Below the pieces are notes generated by a model that saw only the letters and a program-made list of their open reading frames with translations, had not been told where the DNA came from and made no database searches. A program made the position numbers and the translations under genes. From Epichloe hybrida (Eukaryota > Ascomycota > Sordariomycetes > Hypocreales > Clavicipitaceae), in NCBI GenBank assembly GCA_019022495.1, contig JAFEKR010000016.1:124001-188000 (forward strand): a stretch of 64,000 nt of DNA, in the 5' to 3' direction. Positions 1 through 10,451 of this stretch are shown here, one piece after another (the stretch's first letter is position 1; each line of letters starts with the position of its first letter).

Positions 1-29
1 AAAAAAAACTAACGTATCTGCGTGCACAG

Positions 30-764
30 TCAAGGTCGCCATCAAGACCAGAATCGTCACCGTCGAGGGTCCCCGAGGCAAGCTCACCAAGGACCTCGGC
101 CACTTGGCCGTCAACTTCGGCCACCCCAAGAAGAACACCATCTCGATCGAGATCCACCATGGCAACCGTAAGAATGTTGCCACCCTGCGCACCGTCCGAT
201 CGATCATCCAAAACATGGTCATCGGCGTCACAAAGGGCTTCAAATACAAAATGCGTTATGTTTACGCACATTTCCCCATCAACGTGAACCTGGACCAGAG
301 CAAAGAGACTGGTCTGTGGGAGGTGGAGATCCGAAACTTCATCGGCGAGAAGATTGTCCGCCGAGTCGTTATGCAGGAAGGCGTTGATGTCGAGTTGTCG
401 AAGAACCAGAAGGATGAGCTTGTCCTGTCTGGTAACTCTCTGGAGCGTGTCTCTCAGAGCGCTGCCGATATCCAGCAGATTTGCAAGGTCCGCAACAAGG
501 ACATCCGTAAGGTACGGTATTTTTTTTCTTTTCTTCATCTTCTTCTCAACAAACTGTCCCTTGTCTTCAATTCGGATAATTCACCGGAGAATATGACCGC
601 CCCCCCCCCCCCCCGGGCCCTTTCTATATCCTCCCAGAGAAAGAAGGGGAGAGGGGGGGGAATCTTTGCTATTTCCATCTCCTTGTTCAACAGAAAGCTA
701 ACATGCCTCGCAGTTCTTGGACGGTCTGTACGTTTCCGAGAAGGGTAACGTTGTTGAGAACTAA
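30..764 (+). CDS. RPL9: 60S ribosomal protein uL6 (L9), 5' end cut by window
   Basis: Component of the cytosolic large ribosomal subunit near the P-stalk base (known for the uL6 family). Coding exons are 30-511 and 714-764 (TAA). The window opens inside an intron whose CTAAC branch site (9-13) and AG (28-29) are visible, so roughly the first 20 residues lie upstream. Visible protein is about 177 residues and contains the strongly conserved segment GVTKGFKYKMRYVYAHFPIN, then VLSGNSLE and QQICKVRNKDIRK, and ends in FLDGLYVSEKGNVVEN. The 202-nt intron 512-713 has GTACGG donor, CTAAC branch and CAG acceptor, and carries a run of 15 C (600-614). Identity is secure; only the 5' end is missing. Confidence 0.95.
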
Positions 765-1854
765 GAAGGGGAAAATGGTCATCGGGCACCGGACATATTG
801 TTTCTTTTGCGTTTCTGGGTCTCTGGAGTGGCGACGGTTAAACCATTTGCATGTCACGTAGCAAAAGGGCTACAAAAGAAACTGATTAAAAAAGGCAACG
901 ATTCAACCTTCCATGTCCTGTTGTGCTTGAGATGCTGTCCAGTGCTGTCCCGCCGTGATGATGGGAATTCTTGTCGACAAGGCTTGCCCAGCCAGACCCA
1001 ATGAGTATGAAACGAGTACGAATCGTTCAGAAAAAAAGAAAGAAAAATAAGGTCGACTCGATTGAACACCCACCATGTAGCTACATCTCACGAATGATGC
1101 AAAGCCAAAGGGACATGTTTCGTCATTATTACATGAAGGCGGGCGGTGCGCGCCCTAAAGTCTCGTATTACCATCGTCTAATCGTGTCCAGAATCTTAAG
1201 TCTAATCTAACAATGCCTTCGTCATCTCATCCTGTCAGTCAAGCTACATGTACCTGCCAAAGCGACCCTATTCTTGAGAAGAACGAAAAAAAAAAAATCG
1301 CTCTTTTCATTCCATTCTTTTCAACTCTCATGCTCTCTTCTCATACCTCCCCTCCGAACGGGAGAGTAAAGATAAATCTCTCTTTTCTTTTTGGAAAATC
1401 AGTGAAAAGTATACACAACAGTGATATATCTCACAGAGGCCAGCCATATGCCGAAATGCAACAACCACCGCAACGCCGGAGCCAGTAAAAAGAAGAAGAA
1501 TGGCGAACAAATTGTTATATGCATATGCACAAGAAGAAAAGAAGACGAGAACCATTACATGCTCATGGGGTGGTAACAATAAACAGGTCTTGGAAGATTA
1601 CTTGCATGAGAAGTATCCCACATACACATGGCAAGAACATATTAAGCATTTATTAATTTTTTGCTGCGTTCATATTATGGCCGATGTTCAAGATGTTCCT
1701 ACCATGTGTATGAGGGATACTTTTCATGCAAGCAATCTCCAAGACTTGTTTATTGAGCACCCACTCATGCAATAGCAGAGACGAGATGCACCGTCGGATG
1801 CGAAGTGTAGGATGGAGCGTACACGGAATTCGTCTCGGTAGAACAGCAGCCACT
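765..1854. other. Intergenic, convergent 3' flanks
   Basis: 3' flanks of the uL6 gene (+) and the membrane-protein gene (-). Only short A runs and small unrelated open frames are seen; nothing with recognisable protein character. Confidence 0.6.
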
Positions 1855-3150
1855 CTATGGTCGGCGCGAAGGGGCACGGGAGTAGTATGACGCTCCGCCG
1901 CGGGAGTCTCGAGAACGGTAGCTGCGGCCGGTTCGTCCGGTGCGGTGGCTTCGTCCTCCTGAGCTTGAGCTGCCTGGTTGAGAAGAAAGAAAGAGAAAGA
2001 GGTCCTGGGTCAGCACGTTTCACTCGATAGGGGGGAAATGGGTGTGGGAGAGGGGTTTTGAAAGCAAGAACTTACTTGTCATGTCCGTGGCATCAGAATA
2101 GGTGTAGTATGAGTCGCTGTACCGCGATGACGGAGCAGGCTTGCGAGCAGGCTTGTCCTTCTTCTTGAGGTTGAGCAGGGTGAGGAGGGTAGCGGCGCCG
2201 CCTGCGATGCCCAACCACCACTTGCCGTCCGACTTCTTCTCACGACGATCGCTGGCCGAGGCAGGGCGGCCGCCGAACCAGCCCGAGTGACGATCCCGTC
2301 GGGTGTATGCCGAGGGCACGCGGCTGCCGTGACGAGAGTAGCGCTCCTCGTCAACGACGACTTTCTCGTCCTTCTTCTTGCCGCCGAACATGGCGTTCCA
2401 GATGCCGCGGGCGATGCAGCAGAAGCAGAGGAGCATGAGGAGAGCGACACCGGCGAGGGTGCCGATGACGATGCCGGCGATGGCCCCGGGACTCAGACCG
2501 CCTCCGGTGCCGCCCTTGTTGCTCCCATCGGCGCCAATCGTGTTTCCATCACGAGTGGAGGTGGGGTTGGCGGCGGCGGCGGTCGAGGTGGCCTGCGAGG
2601 AGGGCTGCTGGGAGGGCTGCTGGGAGGGCAGGCCGCTGTCGACGATGACGGTGGTGCCGATGACGCGGTAAGGCGCAGCGTATCGCGTCGTCGTCTGCCC
2701 GTTGGAGGTGACGACGACGGCGGTTGGCTCAGAGAAGCCGGCTCGGGGCGTGCACTGGCCGCCGTTGGTCTTGTAGGCGCATTGCTGCCAGCCCGCGCAG
2801 CAGATGCGGCCGCAGGCTTCCTGCTCGGGGGCCTGGGGCACGCAGTCCACGCCGGGCGTTGGTGCCGGGGCGGGAATCCAGTTCGTCATGATGATGCTCG
2901 TGTAGGTCACCGTCCAGGTCGTCGTGTAGGAACCGCCCCAGGAGCCGGGCAGGCACGTTGCCACATTGCCCTCGAGCGTTGTGCAGGCTTGGCCTTGTTC
3001 GCAGCAGAATTGGTTGTCGGCACCGCAGTAGGACGCGCAGTTTCGTGGCATGAGAAAGGAGGAGCCGACATGGTGAAGGTCGTCCCTGGGATATGGCGTT
3101 GCGCCCACCATGGTGGTAGCGGTGGCGCCGACCCAGACGAGCCATCGCAT
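1855..3150 (-). CDS. Secreted/membrane-anchored cysteine-rich protein with single TM segment
   Basis: No named family recognised; architecture resembles fungal cell-surface or cell-wall sensor-like proteins. Exons run 3150-2076 and 1973-1855 (minus), 397 aa; the intron has a GTAAGT donor and CAACCAG acceptor and restores an Arg/Ser-rich tail ending in PSRRP. The chosen start (3150) gives a short hydrophobic leader (MRWLVWVGATATTMVGA) consistent with a signal peptide. Residues about 38-135 are cysteine-rich (for example CGADNQFCCEQGQAC and CGRICCAGWQQC), then a Ser/Thr/Gln-rich linker, a Gly-rich stretch, one membrane helix at about 222-247 followed by CFCC and a basic cytosolic tail. An in-frame ATG at 3234 would add 28 residues including an Ala-Pro repeat, but would bury the leader. 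It lies divergent to VMA13. Gene call is firm, function unknown. Confidence 0.82.
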
Positions 3151-4217
3151 CGCCCACGGTAACGACGACGGCGAGCTTGGAGCTGGAGCTGGAGCTGGAG
3201 CTGGAGCTGGAATTGGAATGTGATGATGCCGCATGGTTTTGGCGGGCTCGGCAAGAGCAGACTGCGTCAATGTCTCAATGTCTCAACGTCTTGCGGCCGG
3301 AGACAAGACTCGGACAAACACGATACGATGGTTTCCCCAGAACAGATCAATGGTTAATTTGCTGGTCTGGTCTGGTCTGGAATGCGGGAAGTCGGCCAGA
3401 CGGACTGTCAAAGACTGGAGGAGCACGCCCCCAACTCCAACTTCCGAAGTTCGTTGAAACGTCGCGGGTGGTGGGGGGGGAGAGAGAGGTGTAATCCGTA
3501 ATAAGGTGAGGTGAGGTGAGACAGATGAGACGAGATGGCTAGGGAGAGCACTATGAAAAAAGACGCTCAAGTTTTGAGTTTGCACAGAGGAACGAAAAGG
3601 GCTCGGCGCGCCTTGCCTGATGGATGTTTATTTGTGATCCCAAGATTCCCGACCTCCCAACCTCCCACTCAGACGCTTCGCCCAGCCCCTCCATTTCGCA
3701 TCTCGACCCGGGTCCGCATCACCACACCAGCCCGAAAAACATGGTAGCAGGCAGGGTTTTCATCAGCACCCAACCAACCAACCAACCTAGCATCTGCACA
3801 ATCTTGTGGCTGGGCAGTCGGGACCCCGGCATGTCACTTGGCAGCGGGTGATCCCCGGATAATAAATAATTGGTGTGAATCTGTGGAGTGTTCAACGGTG
3901 GGGCGGCCAGCTGTTTTGTGACTGACAGACACACACACCCACACACACACCCACACACACACTGGGCGGGCCGCGAACCTGTGACGCTTTTGGCTGCTGC
4001 TGCTGGCTGCATCATCAGCGGCAACCTCATCTCGTCCCAGGGCCAACAGCTCTCTATTCCATCCGCATCACCCCCCCCCATCCGTGCGCGCGAAAAAAAA
4101 CCTACCCCACGGCTACGCATCTTCTCTCCTTGCACCTCTTTCTTGTTTCTCTCCGTCTTCGGTCAACAATAGGCGTCGCCTCGCGACGACGACTACGACG
4201 CTACCGCCGCCGCCACC
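3151..4217. promoter_or_regulatory. Divergent intergenic region between membrane protein and VMA13
   Basis: Contains several short tandem repeats (GGTCTG-type around 3363-3380, GGTGA-type around 3505-3523, CAAC-type around 3768-3788, CA-rich 3931-3961) and a pyrimidine-rich stretch before the VMA13 start. No gene is seen. Promoter role is inferred from position only. Confidence 0.5.
3176..3216. repeat. Hexanucleotide (GCTGGA)n microsatellite
   Basis: About five to six copies of a GCTGGA unit just upstream of the preferred start of the membrane-protein gene. Read on the minus strand in the gene frame it encodes alternating Ala-Pro, so if the upstream ATG (3234) is used the repeat length would vary the N-terminus. 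Confidence 0.85.
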
Positions 4218-5860
4218 ATGTCGCTCGATCCGCCCACGTACCTAGCTTCTCTTCATAGCAACATCCGGCAACGACCAATTCCATGGGACGGCGCCGTCAG
4301 AGCCGGAACGCTGACCGAAGAGCAATATGCCAAGATTCGTGCCGTAGACAAGGCAAAGAAGCCCGAACAGCGCAAAGAAATCGTTGAGGGGGACATTGAC
4401 GGGTACCGACTGCTTTTCGTTGGCGGTTCCGGCAAGACGAGTGTTCTGGAAACTGCCGGCAAACATGCCAATGTAGTTCAGTACATCCTCGTTCTTTTGG
4501 CCGACCTCCTTGACGGTATGTAATACTGAGACTCGTCCAGACTCTTCTGGCAACTTGCCGACAATAAGCTTTGTAGACGGCAGAATGCCCACTCATGCAT
4601 TCTTACAACATCCCATAAGCAAGCTCAGAGGCTGATACTTCTTGTCTTTCATTCAAAGCTGTTCCATCCCTGGCGAAAGCTCTGTGCAAGGGCAGCGACC
4701 CGTATAAGCATTTTCTACCACTGCTACACTCCAACACGACCGAGGATCCAATTCCGCTGCTCACATCGAATGCTCTGACAAACCTCGTGTCTTTGGCCCG
4801 GGATGAGTCCAAGGCTACTGACCAGGCTTTACCCGTGATGCTCACATATCTTTCCGGCCTGGCCAAGAGCGCAGACGCAGGTCTCCAGGACATCGCCGTG
4901 CAAGAGTATTCTGCCCTTCTCTTCGGCCGCGCGTCTCGAGAGAAGTTTTGGAACCAGAGGAGCGAGACGGTCGAGCCTCTGATCAAGATTCTTCAGACTG
5001 CTGCCGGTATTGGAAATGGTGCCAACTCAGCTGCCAGTCTGTGGAGTGGAAATGCTAATGTCCGTAATAACGGTTTTGAGGGATCTCTGGGCGGCGGTGT
5101 TGGTCTGCAGCTGCTGTACCACGTTCTGCTGGTCATTTGGCAGCTGACCTTTGAGGCGGAAGACGTTGGTGATGATTTGAATGAGTAAGTCTGCTCTCTT
5201 GACGGCGGGTGAAGCACCCCCATGCTGATGATTTGAATGGACAGCGAGTATGACATCATCTTACTATACACGCATCTCTTGCGATTGTCACAGAAGGAGA
5301 AGACCACGAGGCTCATCCTCTCCACGCTTTACAATCTACTCGAGAAGAGTCCAACCTCGCTCCTCCCAACTGCCGTACTTGCCCGTTTGCCAGCACACCT
5401 TGAAAACCTGACGAGCCGCCACATGACAGACCCTGATCTACTAGAGGACTTGCAGAGCCTCAAAGACTTGCTTGAGGACTACACCAAGACCAAGACAACC
5501 TTTGATGAGTACATTGCCGAAGTGAACTCTGGACATCTGCGCTGGTCCCCGCCCCATCGAAGCCAAGCGTTCTGGGCCGAGAACGCCCGAAAGATCCTGG
5601 ATTTTGAGAATGGGGAGGTGCCTCGCAAGCTTGCGGAAATCATGCAGAAGCCTTGGGAAAACGATAAGCAAGTTCTCGCCATTGCTTGCAACGATATTGG
5701 TTGCCTTGTTAAGGAGGTCCCGGAGAAGCGATATCAGTTGGAGAAAGCTGGGCTCAAGACCAGAGTCATGGAGCTGATGCAGAGCGAAGACGAGAATGTG
5801 CGATGGGAGAGTCTGAGGGCGCTGGGCGGTTGGCTCAAGTATAGTTTTGAGCAAAAGTAG
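4218..5860 (+). CDS. VMA13: V-type proton ATPase subunit H
   Basis: Regulatory V1-sector subunit that joins V1 to Vo and is needed for proton pumping into the vacuole (family knowledge). Exons 4218-4515, 4659-5184 and 5245-5860 give 479 aa, matching the usual length of about 480. Introns have GTATGT/AAAG and GTAAGT/ACAG borders; splicing joins DLLDG to AVPSLAKALCKG and DLND to EYDIILLYTHLL. The protein is alpha-helical with Arm/HEAT-like repeats; the C-terminal part carries LRWSPPHRSQAFWAENARK, characteristic of the subunit H C-terminal domain (SPFW region), and ends WESLRALGGWLKYSFEQK. The ATG sits after a GCCGCCACC context, a strong start. Same strand as GCV1 downstream (571 bp apart). High certainty. 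Confidence 0.96.
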
Positions 5861-6431
5861 GCGAATAGCATGACCACACCGAAAGGACTGGTTGTTGTTG
5901 CTGTTGCTGTTGCTGTTGCTGTTGTTGTTGTCATTGTCGTTGTAAGGTTGTATCAATAGCACACCTGTGCGTCGAGACATTCAGCTCGTTCATTATTATT
6001 AGACGCCCTTCATATTTGTATGTAGCAAGCACCTATACTCCAACCAACAAGGGACTGTAGTTTTCTTCTCTCTCAGGTCTTCAGATGCGTAGTGAAACCA
6101 CGTAATCCGTACCGGTTCATACACTATGTATAACACTGTAGCGAAGATTGGCTCAATACATTGGCAACAAGCCAATTCAGGGCCCCGTGTCCATGTCAGT
6201 CTGGGGTAAATGTCGGCCAATGGTGTAGAGGCAGCGCGCTTCGATATCGGAGAGGATCCCAGTGCCATATCCGTGGCTACCCGAGCCCCACCATTAGCCA
6301 GTTATGAAATTCGACTTCGCTTCTAGATGATAGTTGGACAGGAAGGACTCTTTACCTCCTCTCTTCCTAACCCCCCCCAGTCTCTGCCTCAATTGGATTT
6401 TTCTCGATAGATGCATTCGATTGAGCTCACC
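5861..6431. other. Intergenic VMA13-GCV1 with GTTGCT-type repeat
   Basis: The VMA13 3' flank has a GTTGCT/GTTGTT trinucleotide-like repeat (5890-5942). A patch at 6211-6254 resembles a tRNA A box (GGTGTAGAGGC) but no complete tRNA can be folded. A pyrimidine-rich stretch precedes the GCV1 start. Confidence 0.5.
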
Positions 6432-7769
6432 ATGAAGGGTCTTGGAAACGCCGTACGGGCTGCACCCCGGGTTCAGGCCTCGCTCACCAAGAGCCGCTTG
6501 AGTGCCTCCATCGCGGCAATGCCCGCACTTACAATTCACCGGCAGCGCGGCGACGTCCGATATGCCTCCGACGCCGCCAATTGCCATCTCAAGAAGACGC
6601 CTTTATACGACCTACACATCGCACAGGGAGGAAAGATGGTGCCATTTGCCGGCCACAGCATGCCCGTTCAGTACTCCAATGCCTCGCTTGCCGAATCTCA
6701 CCACTTTACCCGCACCCATGCGTCGCTTTTCGACGTCAGCCACATGGTCCAGCATATTTTCAAGGGTCCCAATGCTGCCGCGTTTCTCGAGAGGGTCACA
6801 CCCTCTGGCTGGGGTAGCCAGGGCATCATGCAGAGCAAGCTGACGACCTTCTTGTGGTCCGGAACCGGTGGTATTGTTGACGACTCCGTCATTACCCGCA
6901 TCGGCGAAGACGAGTACTACGTTGTCACCAACGGTGCATGTTTCGAAAAGGACTGCAAGTACCTGGACGAGGAGCTGGGCAGGTTCGGCGCGGGCGTTGA
7001 GTGGACGAGACTGGACCGCTCTGGCCTGGTTGCCCTCCAGGGCCCACAGGCCGCCGAGATTCTCAAGGAAGCTCTGGCGAGCGAGGTCAACTTGGACAAG
7101 CTCTACTTTGGCAATGCGGTGTACGCCGACCTCAAGCTTCCCGGCGGCAACAAGACCCATCCCGTCCTGATCAGCCGGGGTGGATATACTGGCGAAGATG
7201 GTTTCGAGATGTCCTTCAACGGCAAGCTGTATCCTGCCCTGGAGACGACCACCCCGGCGGTCGAGTCCTTGCTCAAGATTGCTGGCGCTGAGCGTTTGCA
7301 GCTAGCCGGCCTCGGAGCTCGTGACTCACTTCGTCTCGAGGCCGGCATGTGCTTGTACGGCAACGACCTGGACGACACGACTACGCCCGTTGAAGCCGGC
7401 CTTGCTTGGGTCATTCCCAAGGATCGCCGTGAGACGGGAGGGTTCCACGGTGCTGAGGTCATCATTCCCCAGCTGACACCCAGGAGCAAAGGTGGTGCTG
7501 GAGTCGAGCGCCGCCGTGTCGGCTTCGTTGTTGACGGTGCTCCCGCCCGTGAAGGCGCTGACGTTCAGAAGGACGGCGGACAGAGCATCGGGAAGATCAC
7601 CAGTGGTGTCCCCAGTCCCACACTTGGCAAGAACATTGCCATGGGCTACGTCAAAGATGGTCTGCACAAGGCCGGCACCGAGTTGGACATTGTCGTTCGT
7701 GGACGCAAGAGAAAGGGTGTTGTGACCAAGATGCCCTTTGTGCCTTCACGCTACCACAAAGCTACCTAG
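6432..7769 (+). CDS. GCV1: Mitochondrial glycine cleavage system T protein (aminomethyltransferase)
   Basis: Transfers the methylene unit from aminomethyl-lipoyl H protein to tetrahydrofolate, releasing ammonia, in the mitochondrial glycine cleavage complex. Intronless, 445 aa from the ATG in a CACCATG context; an earlier in-frame ATG at 6411 would add seven residues. The N-terminus (about 45 residues, rich in Arg, Ala and Ser, ending near RYAS) looks like a matrix-targeting presequence. The T-protein fold starts at TPLYDLHIAQGGKMVPFAG, with DVSHM, the conserved GGIVDDSVI segment, SRGGYTGEDGFE and the LRLEAGMCLYGNDLD segment, then a C-terminal barrel ending near MPFVPSRYHK. Length agrees with fungal T proteins (about 400 plus presequence). 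Very confident. Confidence 0.96.
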   Translation: MKGLGNAVRAAPRVQASLTKSRLSASIAAMPALTIHRQRGDVRYASDAANCHLKKTPLYDLHIAQGGKMVPFAGHSMPVQYSNASLAESHHFTRTHASLFDVSHMVQHIFKGPNAAAFLERVTPSGWGSQGIMQSKLTTFLWSGTGGIVDDSVITRIGEDEYYVVTNGACFEKDCKYLDEELGRFGAGVEWTRLDRSGLVALQGPQAAEILKEALASEVNLDKLYFGNAVYADLKLPGGNKTHPVLISRGGYTGEDGFEMSFNGKLYPALETTTPAVESLLKIAGAERLQLAGLGARDSLRLEAGMCLYGNDLDDTTTPVEAGLAWVIPKDRRETGGFHGAEVIIPQLTPRSKGGAGVERRRVGFVVDGAPAREGADVQKDGGQSIGKITSGVPSPTLGKNIAMGYVKDGLHKAGTELDIVVRGRKRKGVVTKMPFVPSRYHKAT

Positions 7770-8587
7770 TGGATTGATCAAGCACCAAACAAAGACAAAA
7801 CCGAGTGAATTAAAAAAAAAAAAAAAAGACTGGGACATTGACGGAGGATTCTGGACTTTTACGGCGATTCGTTTCCCTGATATAGTTTTGTGCATAATTT
7901 TTTCCCCCATTTATCGTTCCTGCGCAAATAGGGGATGCTTCAACGTGTTTCAACGTGTGGGTGGACAGGACGGGATACCAGTTTATATCTGGGGCTTCAC
8001 CCGGCGGTGGTGTATTTTTTTCTTTTTGTTTTTCATTGGCGTAAGCTTGGGCATCGTATCAAATTTGACTGGGCTACTGATTCAGAAATGGAATTTGAAA
8101 CACCTACGTTTACTAACTCCCTTGGACCCCCGTCAACGCAGCCCTCTTTCCGAACGTCCCTTCCAAAACACCCCCCGATTGAAGAATTGCGCGCCCCCCC
8201 TCCTTCCGGTAGCGGGGGTAAAAGGAAATCTTACGTACGGAGTACTCCGCACAGATCTGAGCTGACTAACCAAATGGGCCCATCACCAACTCCATCAAAA
8301 ACATTCGCCAACCCCCAATTTCTCCTTTCTTTTCTCCTCTTCTCTCCCAACGCAACAGCGTCCTCAACATGAGCGTCATGTTCCAAAATGACGCCAGACC
8401 TTCTTCCGAGTAGAAACGTCGCCTACAGAGGTACTATCAATGTTGCTAGACTGACACATGGCCACTCGTTTGAGGGTTTCCGTACGCTTAAAATTTTCTC
8501 TGTGACGGCTTCCCATGGTAATCGTGGCGACATGTTTATTTTTGTTCTCATCTTTGGGGGGTTCTCTTCTCCCTTTTGTTTTTCTTT

Positions 8588-8593
<6 letters not shown>

Positions 8594-8620
<27 letters not shown>
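8594..8620. repeat. (TG)n microsatellite
   Basis: Uninterrupted TG dinucleotide run of about 13 units in intergenic DNA. Confidence 0.95.
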
Positions 8621-8621
<1 letters not shown>

Positions 8622-9205
8622 ACGAACTAATTGAGATGGATGAGTGCCGGTGCCGTGCATTTTATTGGCTTTTCATAGCTGGCATGCTGTCCGATTTACT
8701 TGTACTAGAGAGGCCAGACGCGGTCGTCGGATGTGATGCAGGCCGCAACCGCAGTATCAATTTTCAGAGGGCTTTGCATCTCTCTGCATTTCGCCGAGTC
8801 CACACTGGTACATGTCCTCGTGGACAACATCGTCTCCGAGTCAAGATGAAGCTGCTGTACGGAGTATTACGGAGTATATCGGACTTTAGCTCCCATTGCT
8901 GCCACCCGCTTCGTGCGCAGCGCATAAATTTGACCTTCATCCGAGGGAGATTGATGCTTTAGCCAACGAGCACGATTTTGTCACCGCTACTGACTTTCGG
9001 CGAGAGAGACATCATCCCGGGGTGTCGAAGGTTTCTTTCTGCATCACCAGAGAGGAGTGCCCAGGTTATCGATGCTCGATTTGCTTGCACGAGTTATCAA
9101 AATGAGTCACATCTCGAACTATGTGGCCGGAACGGTCGTCTCGTTGCTTGCCCTCGCTAAACTGCTCGCAACAAGTCAGGTGGGCAACCCATGCGTGTTG
9201 GGTTC

Positions 9206-9237
9206 GAGGCAATGAGACAATGAGGCAATGAGGCAAT
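9206..9237. repeat. 8-bp tandem repeat GAGRCAAT x4
   Basis: Four adjacent copies of an 8-bp unit; the second copy has A in place of G at position 4. About 100 bp upstream of the 9-bp minisatellite. Confidence 0.9.
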
Positions 9238-9339
9238 AAGGATTCCAGACGTGAGGCCGAGTCGTTGCCGCACGTGTGGAGGGTGACGGGTCGAGAGATT
9301 GGCTGATCTGCATGCAGCTGCCCGACGGGTCTGCCCGCT

Positions 9340-9393
9340 GTGCGCCAGGTGCGCCAGGTGCGTCAGGTGCGTCAGGTGCGTCAGGTGCGTCAG
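9340..9393. repeat. 9-bp minisatellite GTGCGYCAG x6
   Basis: Six exact-length copies. The first two read GTGCGCCAG and the last four GTGCGTCAG, the pattern expected when one variant was amplified by slippage. The unit length of 9 keeps frame, but no coding gene contains it. Confidence 0.95.
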
Positions 9394-10216
9394 CATTTTG
9401 ATTCTCACTCATCAACTCAACTCAACATCATGTCTGGGTTGTTGCAACAAAACAAGTTGAGCAGCGGCCACTGGTCGGCTCTCGTGCCCGTGCTTGCGAT
9501 GGCTGGCTGATGACCCCCTTTTCTTTTCTTTTCCTTTCTTTTTCCCTCAGTGTACGGAGTACGGAGGGGATATCGGTCAGTCCGTCTCTGTCGAAATGCA
9601 GGTTCCATTACTACGTGTACCAATATGTAGTAAGTGCTCCGGCGACACTGATGATGTCTGATCGTCAAGAAAAGTAGCATTGATAAGCTTCAACCTTACA
9701 ATCTGACAAACCCGTCACCTGGACGGGAGCATGGGACGCTAACTACGTCCTACGTCAGAGGCTTCGTTGGCCAACAAGCAGACCCTGGCCGTGTCAAACC
9801 AGAAGGTTGTGACCACATCCTTCACTCTTCATCGTCCATCACCTGCCCACGCGCTTGCCACCATTCGAGGTTTATTCCACAATACTACCTTTACCACTGG
9901 AAGATCGACCCTTTCCACACTTCTCCAACCCCCCATCCTGCTGCAGCGGCATGTGCCTGCATGACCTCACTACTGGCTGGGACGCCCGATTTTGTCGCTG
10001 CCTGTTGATCATCCTCGAGGCTGAGGCTGGGGCTGAGGCTGGGGCTGGACTTGCTGGGGCACTCTGCGCGCTCACTCGGCCGAGCTCTTCCCCCCAGGGA
10101 AATATAATTACTCGCTGGACGACCTCAGCAAATCGCGCCTGGGCTGGTGCACCCGATGCTGTTGCGCCAGCTTGGGCCGACTTCCTTAGCATTGTGCTCA
10201 GGAACCGTTTACCGCA

Positions 10217-10418
10217 ATGCCTCGACTGGCAACTTGGCTGCTGGTTCAAGCCGCTTTGGCTCTGAGCCGTAGCGTCATTGCATCGCCAATTTTACCCGAC
10301 TCGCAGCAACAGACCTTGCAGGACAACTCACAAGTGCACACTGATCCGCAGTCGCGCAAGTTACACGGTCGCTTTCTGCATATTACAGGTTCGTTTTCTT
10401 TGGCCCCTCTCCCCTGTA

Positions 10419-10451
<33 letters not shown>

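Larger units (their letters stand above)
7770..10216. other. 2.4-kb intergenic region with minisatellites and TACGGAGTA motifs
   Basis: No gene is recognised. It holds an A16 run (7812-7827), a TG microsatellite (8594-8620), exact TACGGAGTA 9-mers at 8236, 8858, 8868 and 9553, and two neighbouring minisatellites (9206-9237 and 9340-9393). The open frames are short and of low complexity. Confidence 0.6.

Noticed and set aside
2287..3162. Long plus-strand open frame (291 codons)
   Set aside because: Lies antisense to the cysteine-rich membrane-protein gene; Gly/Ala/Asp-rich translation is the usual mirror of GC-rich coding sequence.
6211..6254. tRNA-like patch (GGTGTAGAGGC and TATCGGAG words resembling tRNA-Glu ends)
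   Set aside because: No complete cloverleaf, no clear anticodon arm and no proper B box; too short to call a gene or a secure relic.
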